A stretch of DNA of 64,000 nucleotides. Source: Rhodalgimonas zhirmunskyi. GTDB taxonomy: Bacteria > Pseudomonadota > Alphaproteobacteria > Rhodobacterales > Rhodobacteraceae. The notes beneath the pieces are model-generated. The model saw only the letters and a list, made by a program, of their open reading frames with translations, was not told where the DNA came from and searched no databases. Location of the stretch: contig JANFFA010000002.1 of assembly GCA_030848925.1 (NCBI GenBank), positions 620,001 to 684,000 of the forward strand, read 5' to 3'. Position 1 is the stretch's first letter. The number at the start of each line of letters is the position of its first letter. Shown in pieces: positions 8,820-15,904 of this stretch. Both the position numbers and the translations under genes were made by a program.

Positions 8820-9278
8820 TCAAACCGGCAGCGCGGTCGAGCGGAACACGGTGCGCAGGGCAAAGCTCGACTGCATCTGCGCCACGCCGGGCAGGCGGGC
8901 CAAATGCTGCCGGTGGATGCGCGCGAAATCATCGGTATCCTCGGCCACGACCTTCAGGATGAAATCCGCCGTTCCGGCCATCAAATGACATTCCAGCACA
9001 TTTGGGATCAGCCGCACCGCCCGTTCGAACGCGTCCAGAATATCATCGGTCTGCCCCTGCAAGGTGATCTCGACAAACACCGTCGCGGGCAGGCCCACCT
9101 TGCGCGCATCCAGAAGGGCGACGTAATTCTTGATGAACCCGGCCTCCTCCAGCCGCTGCACTCGCCGATGGCAGGCGCTGGGCGAAAGGTTTACCTCTTC
9201 CGACAGATCGGCATTTGAGATCCGCCCACGGCGTTGCAGCACGGCAAGGATGCGGCGATCAAGGCTATCGGTCTGCAT
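8820..9278 (-). CDS. Lrp/AsnC family regulator, AldR-like
   Basis: A 152-residue Lrp/AsnC protein: winged-helix DNA-binding domain (about 1-60; LSPSACHRRVQRLEEAGFI is the recognition region) and RAM effector domain (about 65-145). It is divergent from alanine dehydrogenase with 134 bp between them and two near-palindromic boxes in the gap. In other bacteria such a gene (AldR) senses alanine and activates ald. Regulation of ald is inferred from position and boxes. Confidence 0.92.
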   Translation of the reverse strand: MQTDSLDRRILAVLQRRGRISNADLSEEVNLSPSACHRRVQRLEEAGFIKNYVALLDARKVGLPATVFVEITLQGQTDDILDAFERAVRLIPNVLECHLMAGTADFILKVVAEDTDDFARIHRQHLARLPGVAQMQSSFALRTVFRSTALPV

Positions 9279-9281
9279 ATA

Positions 9282-9325
9282 GAAGATTCCTTCGACTAGA
9301 GCGCCAGACTATCGAAGATTCTTCG
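9282..9325. promoter_or_regulatory. Two Lrp-type operator boxes between aldR-like gene and ald
   Basis: GAAGATTCCTTCG (9282-9294) and CGAAGATTCTTCG (9313-9325) are near-palindromes of the same core, centred 31 bp apart, about three helical turns. Phased repeats suit octameric Lrp-family proteins. The first box touches the regulator's start region, suggesting self-control too. Confidence 0.6.
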
Positions 9326-9412
9326 CGAAAGTCCAGAAAAACAGAACCAAGTTTCAAAGCATCGGCGCGGACGCTGCGTCATTCTGTCCACACAACAGAG
9401 GAGAAGCGCACC

Positions 9413-10531
9413 ATGAAAATCGGTTGCCCAAAAGAAATAAAACCCCAGGAATTCCGTGTCGGCCTGACCCCCAACGCCGCGGTCGAGGCCGTGGCCCACG
9501 GTCACAACGTCATCATCGAACGCGGCGCCGGGGTCGGCGCGGGCTTTCCCGACGAGGCTTACGAAGCCGCCGGCGCCACGCTTGTCGACACCGCCGAAGA
9601 GGTCTTCGCCACTGCCGACATGATCGTGAAGGTCAAAGAACCGCAGGCAGGTGAGCGCAAGATGTTGCGCGAGGGTCAGTTGCTGTTCACCTACCTGCAC
9701 CTCGCCCCCGATCCTGAACAGACGCATGATTTGCTGGCCTCGGGCTGCACCGCCATCGCGTACGAAACCGTCACCGATGATCGCGGCGGCCTGCCGCTGC
9801 TGGCCCCGATGTCCGAGGTCGCGGGCAAGCTCGCGCCGCAGGTCGGGGCGTGGACGCTGCAAAAGGCCAACGGCGGGCGCGGCACGCTTCTGGGTGGGGT
9901 GCCCGGCGTCGGGCGTGGCAAAGTGCTGGTGATCGGCGGCGGGGTGGTCGGCACCCACGCGGCGCGGATCGCTTCGGGCATGGGCGCGGAGGTAACTGTG
10001 CTCGATATGTCGCTCGCGCGGCTGCGCTATCTCGACGATGCGTTCCGCGGTGAATTCGCCACCGGCTACGCTGGCCGCGCCTACACTGCCGAACTGCTGC
10101 AAGAGGCCGACATGGTCGTCGGTGCCGTGCTGATCCCTGGTGCCGCCGCGCCCAAGCTCGTCTCGCGCGAGCAGTTGTCGACGATGAAACCCGGCGCGGC
10201 CCTTGTCGATGTCGCCATCGATCAGGGCGGCTGTTTCGAAACATCGAAACCCACCACCCACGCCGATCCGATTTACGAGGTCGACGGCATCATGCACTAT
10301 TGCGTCGCCAACATGCCCGGTGCGGTGGCGCGCACCTCGACCATCGCGCTTGGCAACGCCACCATGCCCTTCATGCTGGCGCTGGCCGACAAGGGCTGGA
10401 AACAGGCCTGCGCCGATGATCCCAACCTCTTGAACGGGCTCAACGTCCACGCCGGCAAGCTGACCTATTACGCGGTCGGCAAGGCACTGGGCATCGACGT
10501 GACCTCACCTCAGCTCATCGTCAAAGGCTGA
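9413..10531 (+). CDS. ald: Alanine dehydrogenase
   Basis: A 372-residue L-alanine dehydrogenase. Substrate and catalytic residues match the family: K75 (VKVKEP), H96 (YLHLAP) and D270 (VAIDQGG); the NAD-binding GGGVVG is at 175-180. It interconverts L-alanine and pyruvate plus ammonia with NAD, feeding carbon and nitrogen from alanine. The start at 9413 follows GAGGAGAAGC; the frame is open 198 bases upstream, but that part crosses the regulator's start and operator. It is likely controlled by the divergent Lrp-type gene and ends at a three-armed terminator. Confidence 0.96.
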   Translation: MKIGCPKEIKPQEFRVGLTPNAAVEAVAHGHNVIIERGAGVGAGFPDEAYEAAGATLVDTAEEVFATADMIVKVKEPQAGERKMLREGQLLFTYLHLAPDPEQTHDLLASGCTAIAYETVTDDRGGLPLLAPMSEVAGKLAPQVGAWTLQKANGGRGTLLGGVPGVGRGKVLVIGGGVVGTHAARIASGMGAEVTVLDMSLARLRYLDDAFRGEFATGYAGRAYTAELLQEADMVVGAVLIPGAAAPKLVSREQLSTMKPGAALVDVAIDQGGCFETSKPTTHADPIYEVDGIMHYCVANMPGAVARTSTIALGNATMPFMLALADKGWKQACADDPNLLNGLNVHAGKLTYYAVGKALGIDVTSPQLIVKG

Positions 10532-10545
10532 CGCGAAACACCTGT

Positions 10546-10611
10546 CACCGGGCGCATCCGGAATTTTCCAAAAATTCCGGCCGTTTTCTTCGTAAGAAAA
10601 CGCGCCCGGTG
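10546..10611. terminator. Three-armed bidirectional terminator between ald and acetoacetyl-CoA synthetase
   Basis: Outer stem CACCGGGCGC (10546-10555) pairs perfectly with GCGCCCGGTG (10602-10611). Inside are two hairpins: CCGGAATTTT (10558-10567) with AAAATTCCGG (10571-10580), and CGTTTTCTT (10582-10590) with AAGAAAACG (10594-10602). The genes on both sides converge here. The inner arms alone resemble terminators; the enclosing 10-bp stem is unusual. Confidence 0.7.
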
Positions 10612-10635
10612 GCGGATGTCGCGCTTCTGACGATG

Positions 10636-12588
10636 TCAGGCGCCCTTGGTCTTGGCGTAGTCGACGAACACGTCGAAGCTGTCCGGGTTGGCCATCGAAT
10701 CGCGGTTCACGACTTTCGCCGGATCGCCCCCCAGCAGCAGCTTTTTCACCGGCACTTCCAGTTTCTTGCCCGAAAGGGTGCGCGGCACTTCCGCGATCTG
10801 AACGATTTCGTCGGGCAGGAACCGCGCCGAAACCTGCCGCTTGATCGCCGCGTTGATCTTGGCCTTCATCGCGTCGTCAAGGCTCAGCCCCTCGCGCAGC
10901 ACCACGAACAGCGGCATGAAGCTTTCGCGCCCAAGGAACTCGAGGTCGATGACAAGACTGTCGAGAACCTCATCCATCCCCTCGACCGCGCGATAAATCT
11001 CTGATGTGCCAAGCCGCAGCCCGCGCCGGTTGATCGTCGCGTCCGAACGGCCATAGATGATCGACCCGCCATGTTCGTTGAAAGCGATCCAGTCGCCATG
11101 ACGCCATACGCCTGGGTATGTATCGAAATAGCTCTCGTGCAGGCGCGAGCCATCGTCGTCGCCCCAGAAGTACAGCGGCATCGACGGCAGCGGCTCGGTG
11201 CAGACCAACTCGCCCACTTCGCCGATGATCTCATTGCCATCCGGGTCAAAGGCGCGCACGGCATTGCCCAAGGCGCGGCACTGCATTTCGCCCTCGTAGA
11301 CCGGCATCATCGGGTTGCCCAGAACGAAGGCCCCGGCAAGGTCCGTCCCGCCGCTGATCGGGGCCAGCCACAGGTCTTTCTTCACTTCGGCGTAGATCCA
11401 GTGATAGCCCTCGTGTGATAGCGGCGACCCGGTCGATCCCAAGGCGCGCAGCGCGCCGAGGTCCAGTTCGGCCGCAGGCTTCACTTCGGCCTTGCGGCAG
11501 CCGTCGAAAAACGCCGCCCCCGCGCCGAAGTAATTCAGCTTCTCACGCGCCACGAAGCGCCAGACCTCAAGCATATCGGGATAGTTCGGCGCGCCATCGA
11601 ACAGGCACACACGCCCGCCGCGCGACAGCGCGGTCCATTGCGAATTCCACATGATCCACCCCGACGAGGTGAGCCAGCTATAGTGATCGCCCGGTCCCAC
11701 GTCCTGATGCAGACCCTGCTTCGCCGCTTCCAGAATCACACCGCCATGGCCATGCACGATCGGCTTGGGGTTGCCCGTCGTCCCCGACGAATAGACGATC
11801 CACAAGGGATGCGAAAACTCGACCATCAGTGCCTCGGGCGCGCCCTCGTGGGCCAGAACATCCGACCAGGGCATCCAGCCCTCTGGCGCCTCATAAAGCG
11901 CCTCGACCATCACCTTGGCCGCCAGCGTCGGCAACTCGCCCGCGATTTCCTCTAGCGCCGGACGCTTGTCGATCTTTTTGCCCGCATGGACATAGCCATC
12001 CTGCCCGATCAAAACCTTGGGTTCGATCTGGCGGAATCGGTCCAAAATCGCCACCTGCCCCATATCCGGCGCACAGAGCGACCAGATCGCCCCCATCCCC
12101 ACGGTCGCAAGAAAGGCGATCAGCGCCTCTGGCGTGTTGGGCAGAACGGCAACCACCCGGTCGCCCTTTTTTACGCCCATCTCGCGCAGGCCAGCCTGCA
12201 CCGCGCCGATTCGCTTGGCCAGCTCTTCCCAGGTCAGTTCGACCCGACCGAAGGTCTCGGATTGCAGCACCACGGCCACCTCGCCGGGCCGTTCGCCCGC
12301 ACGGGTCAGGATTTGTGCCGCGAAATTCGTCTCGGCCCCGGGAAACCAGTCCGCGCCGGGCATCTTGCGCTCGGGAAGTACCTCGGTCCAACCGCTCACC
12401 GGCAGGTCGAAAAACTCGATGATCGCGGTCCAGAACCCGTCCAGATCGCTGATCGACCATTCCCAAAGCGCGTCGTAATCGGCAAAGGTCAGCCCGCGCG
12501 CGTCTTCGAGCCAACGAATGAACTTCGCCAGCGATGTCGCCTGCGCCTGCGCTTCGCTCGGCTGCCAAAGAACTGCGTGATCTTCCAT
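10636..12588 (-). CDS. Acetoacetyl-CoA synthetase (acetoacetate-CoA ligase)
   Basis: A 650-residue adenylate-forming enzyme of the acetoacetyl-CoA synthetase length. An N-terminal cap with FPGAETNFAAQ is followed by the AMP-binding P-loop YSSGTTGNPKPIVHGHGG near residue 265, the A8 hinge with YGRSDATINRRGLRLGTSEIY, and the C-terminal catalytic lysine region LSGKKLEVPVKKLL. It activates acetoacetate with ATP and CoA, allowing use of ketone bodies or stored polyhydroxybutyrate. It is transcribed alone, convergent with ald. GAGAGG-like bases precede the ATG. Confidence 0.94.
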   Translation of the reverse strand: MEDHAVLWQPSEAQAQATSLAKFIRWLEDARGLTFADYDALWEWSISDLDGFWTAIIEFFDLPVSGWTEVLPERKMPGADWFPGAETNFAAQILTRAGERPGEVAVVLQSETFGRVELTWEELAKRIGAVQAGLREMGVKKGDRVVAVLPNTPEALIAFLATVGMGAIWSLCAPDMGQVAILDRFRQIEPKVLIGQDGYVHAGKKIDKRPALEEIAGELPTLAAKVMVEALYEAPEGWMPWSDVLAHEGAPEALMVEFSHPLWIVYSSGTTGNPKPIVHGHGGVILEAAKQGLHQDVGPGDHYSWLTSSGWIMWNSQWTALSRGGRVCLFDGAPNYPDMLEVWRFVAREKLNYFGAGAAFFDGCRKAEVKPAAELDLGALRALGSTGSPLSHEGYHWIYAEVKKDLWLAPISGGTDLAGAFVLGNPMMPVYEGEMQCRALGNAVRAFDPDGNEIIGEVGELVCTEPLPSMPLYFWGDDDGSRLHESYFDTYPGVWRHGDWIAFNEHGGSIIYGRSDATINRRGLRLGTSEIYRAVEGMDEVLDSLVIDLEFLGRESFMPLFVVLREGLSLDDAMKAKINAAIKRQVSARFLPDEIVQIAEVPRTLSGKKLEVPVKKLLLGGDPAKVVNRDSMANPDSFDVFVDYAKTKGA

Positions 12589-12757
12589 TGCGCCTCTCCC
12601 CTATCGCATTCGCGCAGAGCATTCCCCGCCACGGCCAAAGGTGCAAGAGGCAGCAGCCCTTGCAAGTGCGGCACAACGCACCGTCACTTCATGCGACATC
12701 GTTTCCGGCGTGTCCCGGCCAGAAAATGAAAGTCAGAAAAGGAAGGGTAGACCCGTG

Positions 12758-12834
12758 TGGTAGCGTGAGGCGGACTTGAACCGCCGACCCCAGCATTATG
12801 AGTGCTGTGCTCTAACCAGCTGAGCTATCACGCC
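12758..12834 (-). tRNA. tRNA-Met (CAU), elongator
   Basis: A 77-base cloverleaf with encoded CCA on the minus strand. Acceptor GGCGTGA pairs with TCACGCT (G1-U72 wobble), D-loop AGCTCAGCTGGTTAGAGC, anticodon arm CAGCACTCATAATGCTG with CAT, T-arm GGCGGTTCAAGTCCGCC. The paired first base marks it as elongator, not initiator; modification to tRNA-Ile2 is not suggested. Confidence 0.95.
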
Positions 12835-12904
12835 ATGCCACACGGGTGTGCCCAATTATCCGCACGTGTCCGGCCTGTCAAACACAAATCCGGGGCTTTT
12901 CCGC

Positions 12905-13369
12905 TTATCGCCGCAGATATTTCGAATAGGCCCAGCCGCGCACGCCCGACTGGTGGCGCACCCGCACCCAGTTGCCCTTGCGTTCCAGTATCTCGACCCG
13001 CTCGCCGTTATACATCCGCCGCATGATCTGAAAATCCGAACCGGGACCAGAGCGCAGGTTCAGATACCCATCCCCGGGCGACCAGACCTCGCGCACCGCC
13101 GATCCCCGGCTTTCCAGCACAAGGTATTTGCGAAACGCCCAGCCCTGTTTTCCGGTCAGTTCGTGACGCACCCGCGCCCAACTGCCCTTGACTTCAAGCA
13201 CCTCGACGGTGGTTCCGTGGCTCATGTGCGTGACGATCTCAAACCCGCTGCCCGGCCCGGTGCGCAGGTTCAGGAACCCGTCGCCCGGGCTGTTGACGAT
13301 CCGGGTCTCGGCATGCGCGGCCGTCAGGAAAAGCGAAAGCGATAGTAAAATGCTGGCAAGGAACCGCAT
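12905..13369 (-). CDS. Secreted protein with two bacterial SH3 domains
   Basis: A 154-residue protein with a clear signal peptide (MRFLASILLSLSLFLTAAHA) cut before residue 21. Two SH3b repeats follow, at about 22-85 and 90-152, each with the NLRTGPG/NLRSGPG motif, a WARVRH/WVRVRH strand and a GWA..KYL end. Such domains bind peptidoglycan or peptides in the envelope, often to target amidases; no catalytic domain is present here. GAGGAGG precedes the ATG at 13369. The reading frame extends further upstream without a ribosome site. Confidence 0.87.
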   Translation of the reverse strand: MRFLASILLSLSLFLTAAHAETRIVNSPGDGFLNLRTGPGSGFEIVTHMSHGTTVEVLEVKGSWARVRHELTGKQGWAFRKYLVLESRGSAVREVWSPGDGYLNLRSGPGSDFQIMRRMYNGERVEILERKGNWVRVRHQSGVRGWAYSKYLRR

Positions 13370-13683
13370 GGCGGGCCTCCTCTTGGTGATGAATGTCGCC
13401 AGCATGCCACGCAGACGGCGCCGCGTCCCTCCCCGTTTTGTCGCAGCGCGCCGGCAAGCCGCCCGGCGGGCTGTCGGCATGGCAATTCTGCTTGCTTTTG
13501 GTCCTGCTGCAATTAGGTAGGGGATGCCGAAAAGATTTCAGACGGGTTTGGTTATTCCCGTCCCCGCCACGGCGGGATTTACGCACGCTTTGGCGTGATC
13601 CCACGGCGCCACCTTTAAACAGGATGGTGCCCGGATCACGCGCGATGCGCCGCACGGCCCATCCATCATGGAAAGACCCTACG
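13370..13683. other. 314-bp non-coding stretch before the DUF2798 gene
   Basis: No convincing gene. It holds a bulged hairpin: GGGAT (13574-13578) with ATCCC (13598-13602), and inside it CACGC (13584-13588) with GCGTG (13593-13597). The divergent SH3b and DUF2798 genes presumably have their promoters here. Confidence 0.4.
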
Positions 13684-13905
13684 ATGGAAAAGAAAACCCT
13701 GATTCTCACCCAAGTCATCATGACCTTCATCATGGCGGTTGCCATGTCCGGCATCATGTCCCTGATCAACCTTGGGCCAACGGCGCTCTGGCTCATGGTC
13801 TGGCCGAAAACCGCCTTGATCGCCTGGCCGTTCGCCTTCGTTCTGGGCGGCATCGCCTTTCCCGTGGCAGCGCGCATTGCCGGGGCGTTGACCCGTGACC
13901 GCTAG
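13684..13905 (+). CDS. DUF2798 small membrane protein
   Basis: A 73-residue protein with two predicted membrane helices (about 7-29 and 42-65) separated by NLGPTALWLMVWPK. The pattern of a short first helix ending in MSGIMSLIN and a tryptophan-rich hairpin fits DUF2798, a family of unknown function. The ribosome site is weak (GGAAAG about ten bases upstream). No partner gene is evident; the following mscL converges. Confidence 0.75.
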   Translation: MEKKTLILTQVIMTFIMAVAMSGIMSLINLGPTALWLMVWPKTALIAWPFAFVLGGIAFPVAARIAGALTRDR

Positions 13906-13930
13906 GGTGGGCGCGTGCCGGAAACGAGAA

Positions 13931-13956
13931 AGGCCCGCCCCCGAAAGGGCAGGCCT
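13931..13956 (-). terminator. Terminator of mscL
   Basis: AGGCCCGCCC (13931-13940) opposes GGGCAGGCCT (13947-13956) around a 6-base loop. The single mismatch on the plus strand becomes a G-U pair in the minus-strand RNA, which argues that it serves mscL; TTTCTCGTTT follows on that strand. Confidence 0.7.
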
Positions 13957-13978
13957 CGAAAATCCGTGTGAAACGGTC

Positions 13979-14407
13979 TTACTTCTTCAGCGAGTCGCGG
14001 ATTTCCAGAAGCACGTCCAGCTCGCTCGGGCCGGTTTCCACTTCGGGCGCCACTTCTTCGGGCTTCTCGGCCATCGCTTTCACCTTGTTGACGTAGCGCA
14101 CCAGCATGAACACCACGAAGGCGATGATCAGGAAGTTGATCACGGCCATGATGAACGAGCCATAGGCAAACACGCTTGCCCCGGCTTCGCGCGCGGCTTC
14201 AAGGCTGGCCCCTTCAGGAACTTCGCCTGCAAGAACGGCATAGTTGTTGGTGAAATCGAGTCCGCCGGTAAACAGCCCGATGATCGGGTTGATCAGGTCG
14301 GCGACCATCGAGGCCACGATCGCGGTAAATGCCGCACCGATGATGATACCCACGGCCATGTCCATGACATTGCCCTTGGCGATGAAATCCTTGAATTCTT
14401 TCAGCAT
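13979..14407 (-). CDS. mscL: Large-conductance mechanosensitive channel
   Basis: A 142-residue MscL. The N-terminal amphipathic helix and pore helix contain [27 protein letters not shown]; the second helix is [24 protein letters not shown], followed by an acidic tail and the C-terminal helix [10 protein letters not shown]. The homopentamer opens under membrane tension to release solutes on osmotic downshock. Length and topology are normal. It is a single-gene unit, divergent from a glutathione transferase 198 bp away. Confidence 0.96.
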   Translation of the reverse strand: MLKEFKDFIAKGNVMDMAVGIIIGAAFTAIVASMVADLINPIIGLFTGGLDFTNNYAVLAGEVPEGASLEAAREAGASVFAYGSFIMAVINFLIIAFVVFMLVRYVNKVKAMAEKPEEVAPEVETGPSELDVLLEIRDSLKK

Positions 14408-14605
14408 GCGTCCCCATTCCTTTTTATTTGGCTACACTCGTCCACGGCACACCTGTCCGTTAGAATCACCCTATCACGCTTGTGATTCGGCGGTGAGCGT
14501 TAAATATCCGCAGAAGTTCCCCCTAAAGTGCCGCTGCTGCTTTCATGCCGGATCGTCCCCCGCTAGGGTCGCGACGATCCCGACCCTCGCTCAAGGAACA
14601 GCACC

Positions 14606-15313
14606 ATGACCGCTTTCACCTCTGTCACCGATCACCCCGTGAACGCCCGCTGGCCCGCGAAGACCCCCGATGTGTTGCAACTCTATTCCTTCCCCACGCC
14701 CAATGGCGTGAAGGTGTCGGCCATGCTCGAAGAAACCGGCCTGCCGTATGAGGCCCATACCGTCACGCTGGCCGATGCCGATGTGAAAAGCCCCGAGTTC
14801 CTCGCCCTTAACCCGAACAACAAAATTCCCGCGATCATCGACCCCGACGGGCCGGGCGGCAAACCCCTCGCGCTGTTTGAATCCGGTGCAATCCTGATCT
14901 ACCTCGCCGAAAAGACCGGGCAATTCCTCTCGCCCGATCCCGCCACACGCTATGAGACCCTGCAATGGGTGATGTTCCAGATGGGCGGTGTCGGCCCGAT
15001 GTTTGGCCAGCTTGGCTTCTTCTATGCCTTCGCCGGGAAAGAGATCGAAGACAAACGCCCGGTGGCGCGTTACATCGGCGAAACCAAGCGCCTGCTCGAC
15101 GTGCTGGAAACCCGCCTCACCGGTCGCGATTACATCGTGGACGACTATTCCATCGCCGACATCTGCACCGCGCCGTGGCTGCGCTCGCTCGACTTCTACG
15201 GTGCGAAAGAGGTGGTCGGCTGGGGCACGCGTCCGGCGGTCGAAGGCTGGTTCGACCGGGTGATGAGCCGCCCGGCGCTGCAAGCCGCGCTGAATATCCC
15301 GCCGCGCCCCTGA
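14606..15313 (+). CDS. Glutathione S-transferase family protein, YfcG-like
   Basis: A 235-residue transferase with thioredoxin-like (about 22-105) and helical (about 115-230) domains. SFPTPNGVKV at about 28 matches the Thr/Asn glutathione site of the disulfide-reductase Nu class (YfcG), and NPNNKIPAI plus ESGAIL bind the gamma-glutamyl part. It shares these motifs with the YghU homologue at 5033. AAGGAACAGCACC precedes the ATG. It probably reduces mixed disulfides; the true substrate is unknown. Confidence 0.87.
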   Translation: MTAFTSVTDHPVNARWPAKTPDVLQLYSFPTPNGVKVSAMLEETGLPYEAHTVTLADADVKSPEFLALNPNNKIPAIIDPDGPGGKPLALFESGAILIYLAEKTGQFLSPDPATRYETLQWVMFQMGGVGPMFGQLGFFYAFAGKEIEDKRPVARYIGETKRLLDVLETRLTGRDYIVDDYSIADICTAPWLRSLDFYGAKEVVGWGTRPAVEGWFDRVMSRPALQAALNIPPRP

Positions 15314-15318
15314 GTGGA

Positions 15319-15768
15319 TCAGGCGGGCAGCTTGCCGGTCAGAACATAGCGCAGGATATCGACCACCTGTTCAGGCTCGCGCGCCATGGCCAGCGCGGCG
15401 GCGTCGACCTCTTTCAGCGCATGGTCATGCTCGGGCCGTTGCAGGATGATCAGGCTCTTGCCCAAGGCCGCCGCATAGCCGGCGTCAAACGCCGCGTTCC
15501 ACTGGCGGTATTTTTCGCCGAACCGCACGACAACCACGTCGGCCTCTTCCAGCCCCTTGCGGGTGCGGATCGCGTTCACCATCGCGCCCTTGTGGTCGTG
15601 CCAATACTTGTCGTCCTCGGCCCCAAGGATGGCGACTCCGCAATCGTCGCTCGCTTCGTGATCCGTCACCGGGCTGTCGAAACTCACATCAAGGCCCTCG
15701 GCCCCGGCGATGATCCGTTCACGCCAATCGGTGTGAATCTCGCCGCTCAGATAGACTTTCAGGGTCAT
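15319..15768 (-). CDS. YtoQ family protein
   Basis: A 149-residue protein of the YtoQ family (about 145 residues elsewhere): MTLKVYLSGEIHTDWRE at the start, a central DVVVVRFGEKYRQWNAAFDAGYA, and LIILQRPEHDHALKEVD after it. The layout resembles nucleoside 2-deoxyribosyltransferase-like folds, but YtoQ has no proven reaction. GAGGAGG before 15768 fixes the start. It lies downstream of pheT and converges with the glutathione transferase gene 5 bp away. Confidence 0.85.
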   Translation of the reverse strand: MTLKVYLSGEIHTDWRERIIAGAEGLDVSFDSPVTDHEASDDCGVAILGAEDDKYWHDHKGAMVNAIRTRKGLEEADVVVVRFGEKYRQWNAAFDAGYAAALGKSLIILQRPEHDHALKEVDAAALAMAREPEQVVDILRYVLTGKLPA

Positions 15769-15843
15769 GATATCCTCCTCGATGGTCAATTTCGGCGTGC
15801 GCCGCGTTAACCGGCCAAAACCGGCCCGCGCGCCCGACAGGGT

Positions 15844-15872
15844 GCAGACGGTTTGCAGACGGATCGCAGACG
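15844..15872. repeat. Three phased GCAGACG direct repeats
   Basis: GCAGACG occurs at 15844-15850, 15855-15861 and 15866-15872, exactly 11 bp apart, in the gap between pheT and ytoQ. A hairpin CGCGCC-TTTTT-GGCGCG (15871-15887) abuts them. They could be a protein-binding array or a decaying tandem repeat. Confidence 0.45.
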
Positions 15873-15904
15873 CGCCTTTTTGGCGCGCCGCGAATCGTTA
15901 ACCT

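Noticed and set aside
12758..12834. tRNA-Ile2 (CAU with lysidine) instead of tRNA-Met
   Set aside because: Acceptor and anticodon-stem sequence follow the elongator tRNA-Met of alphaproteobacteria.
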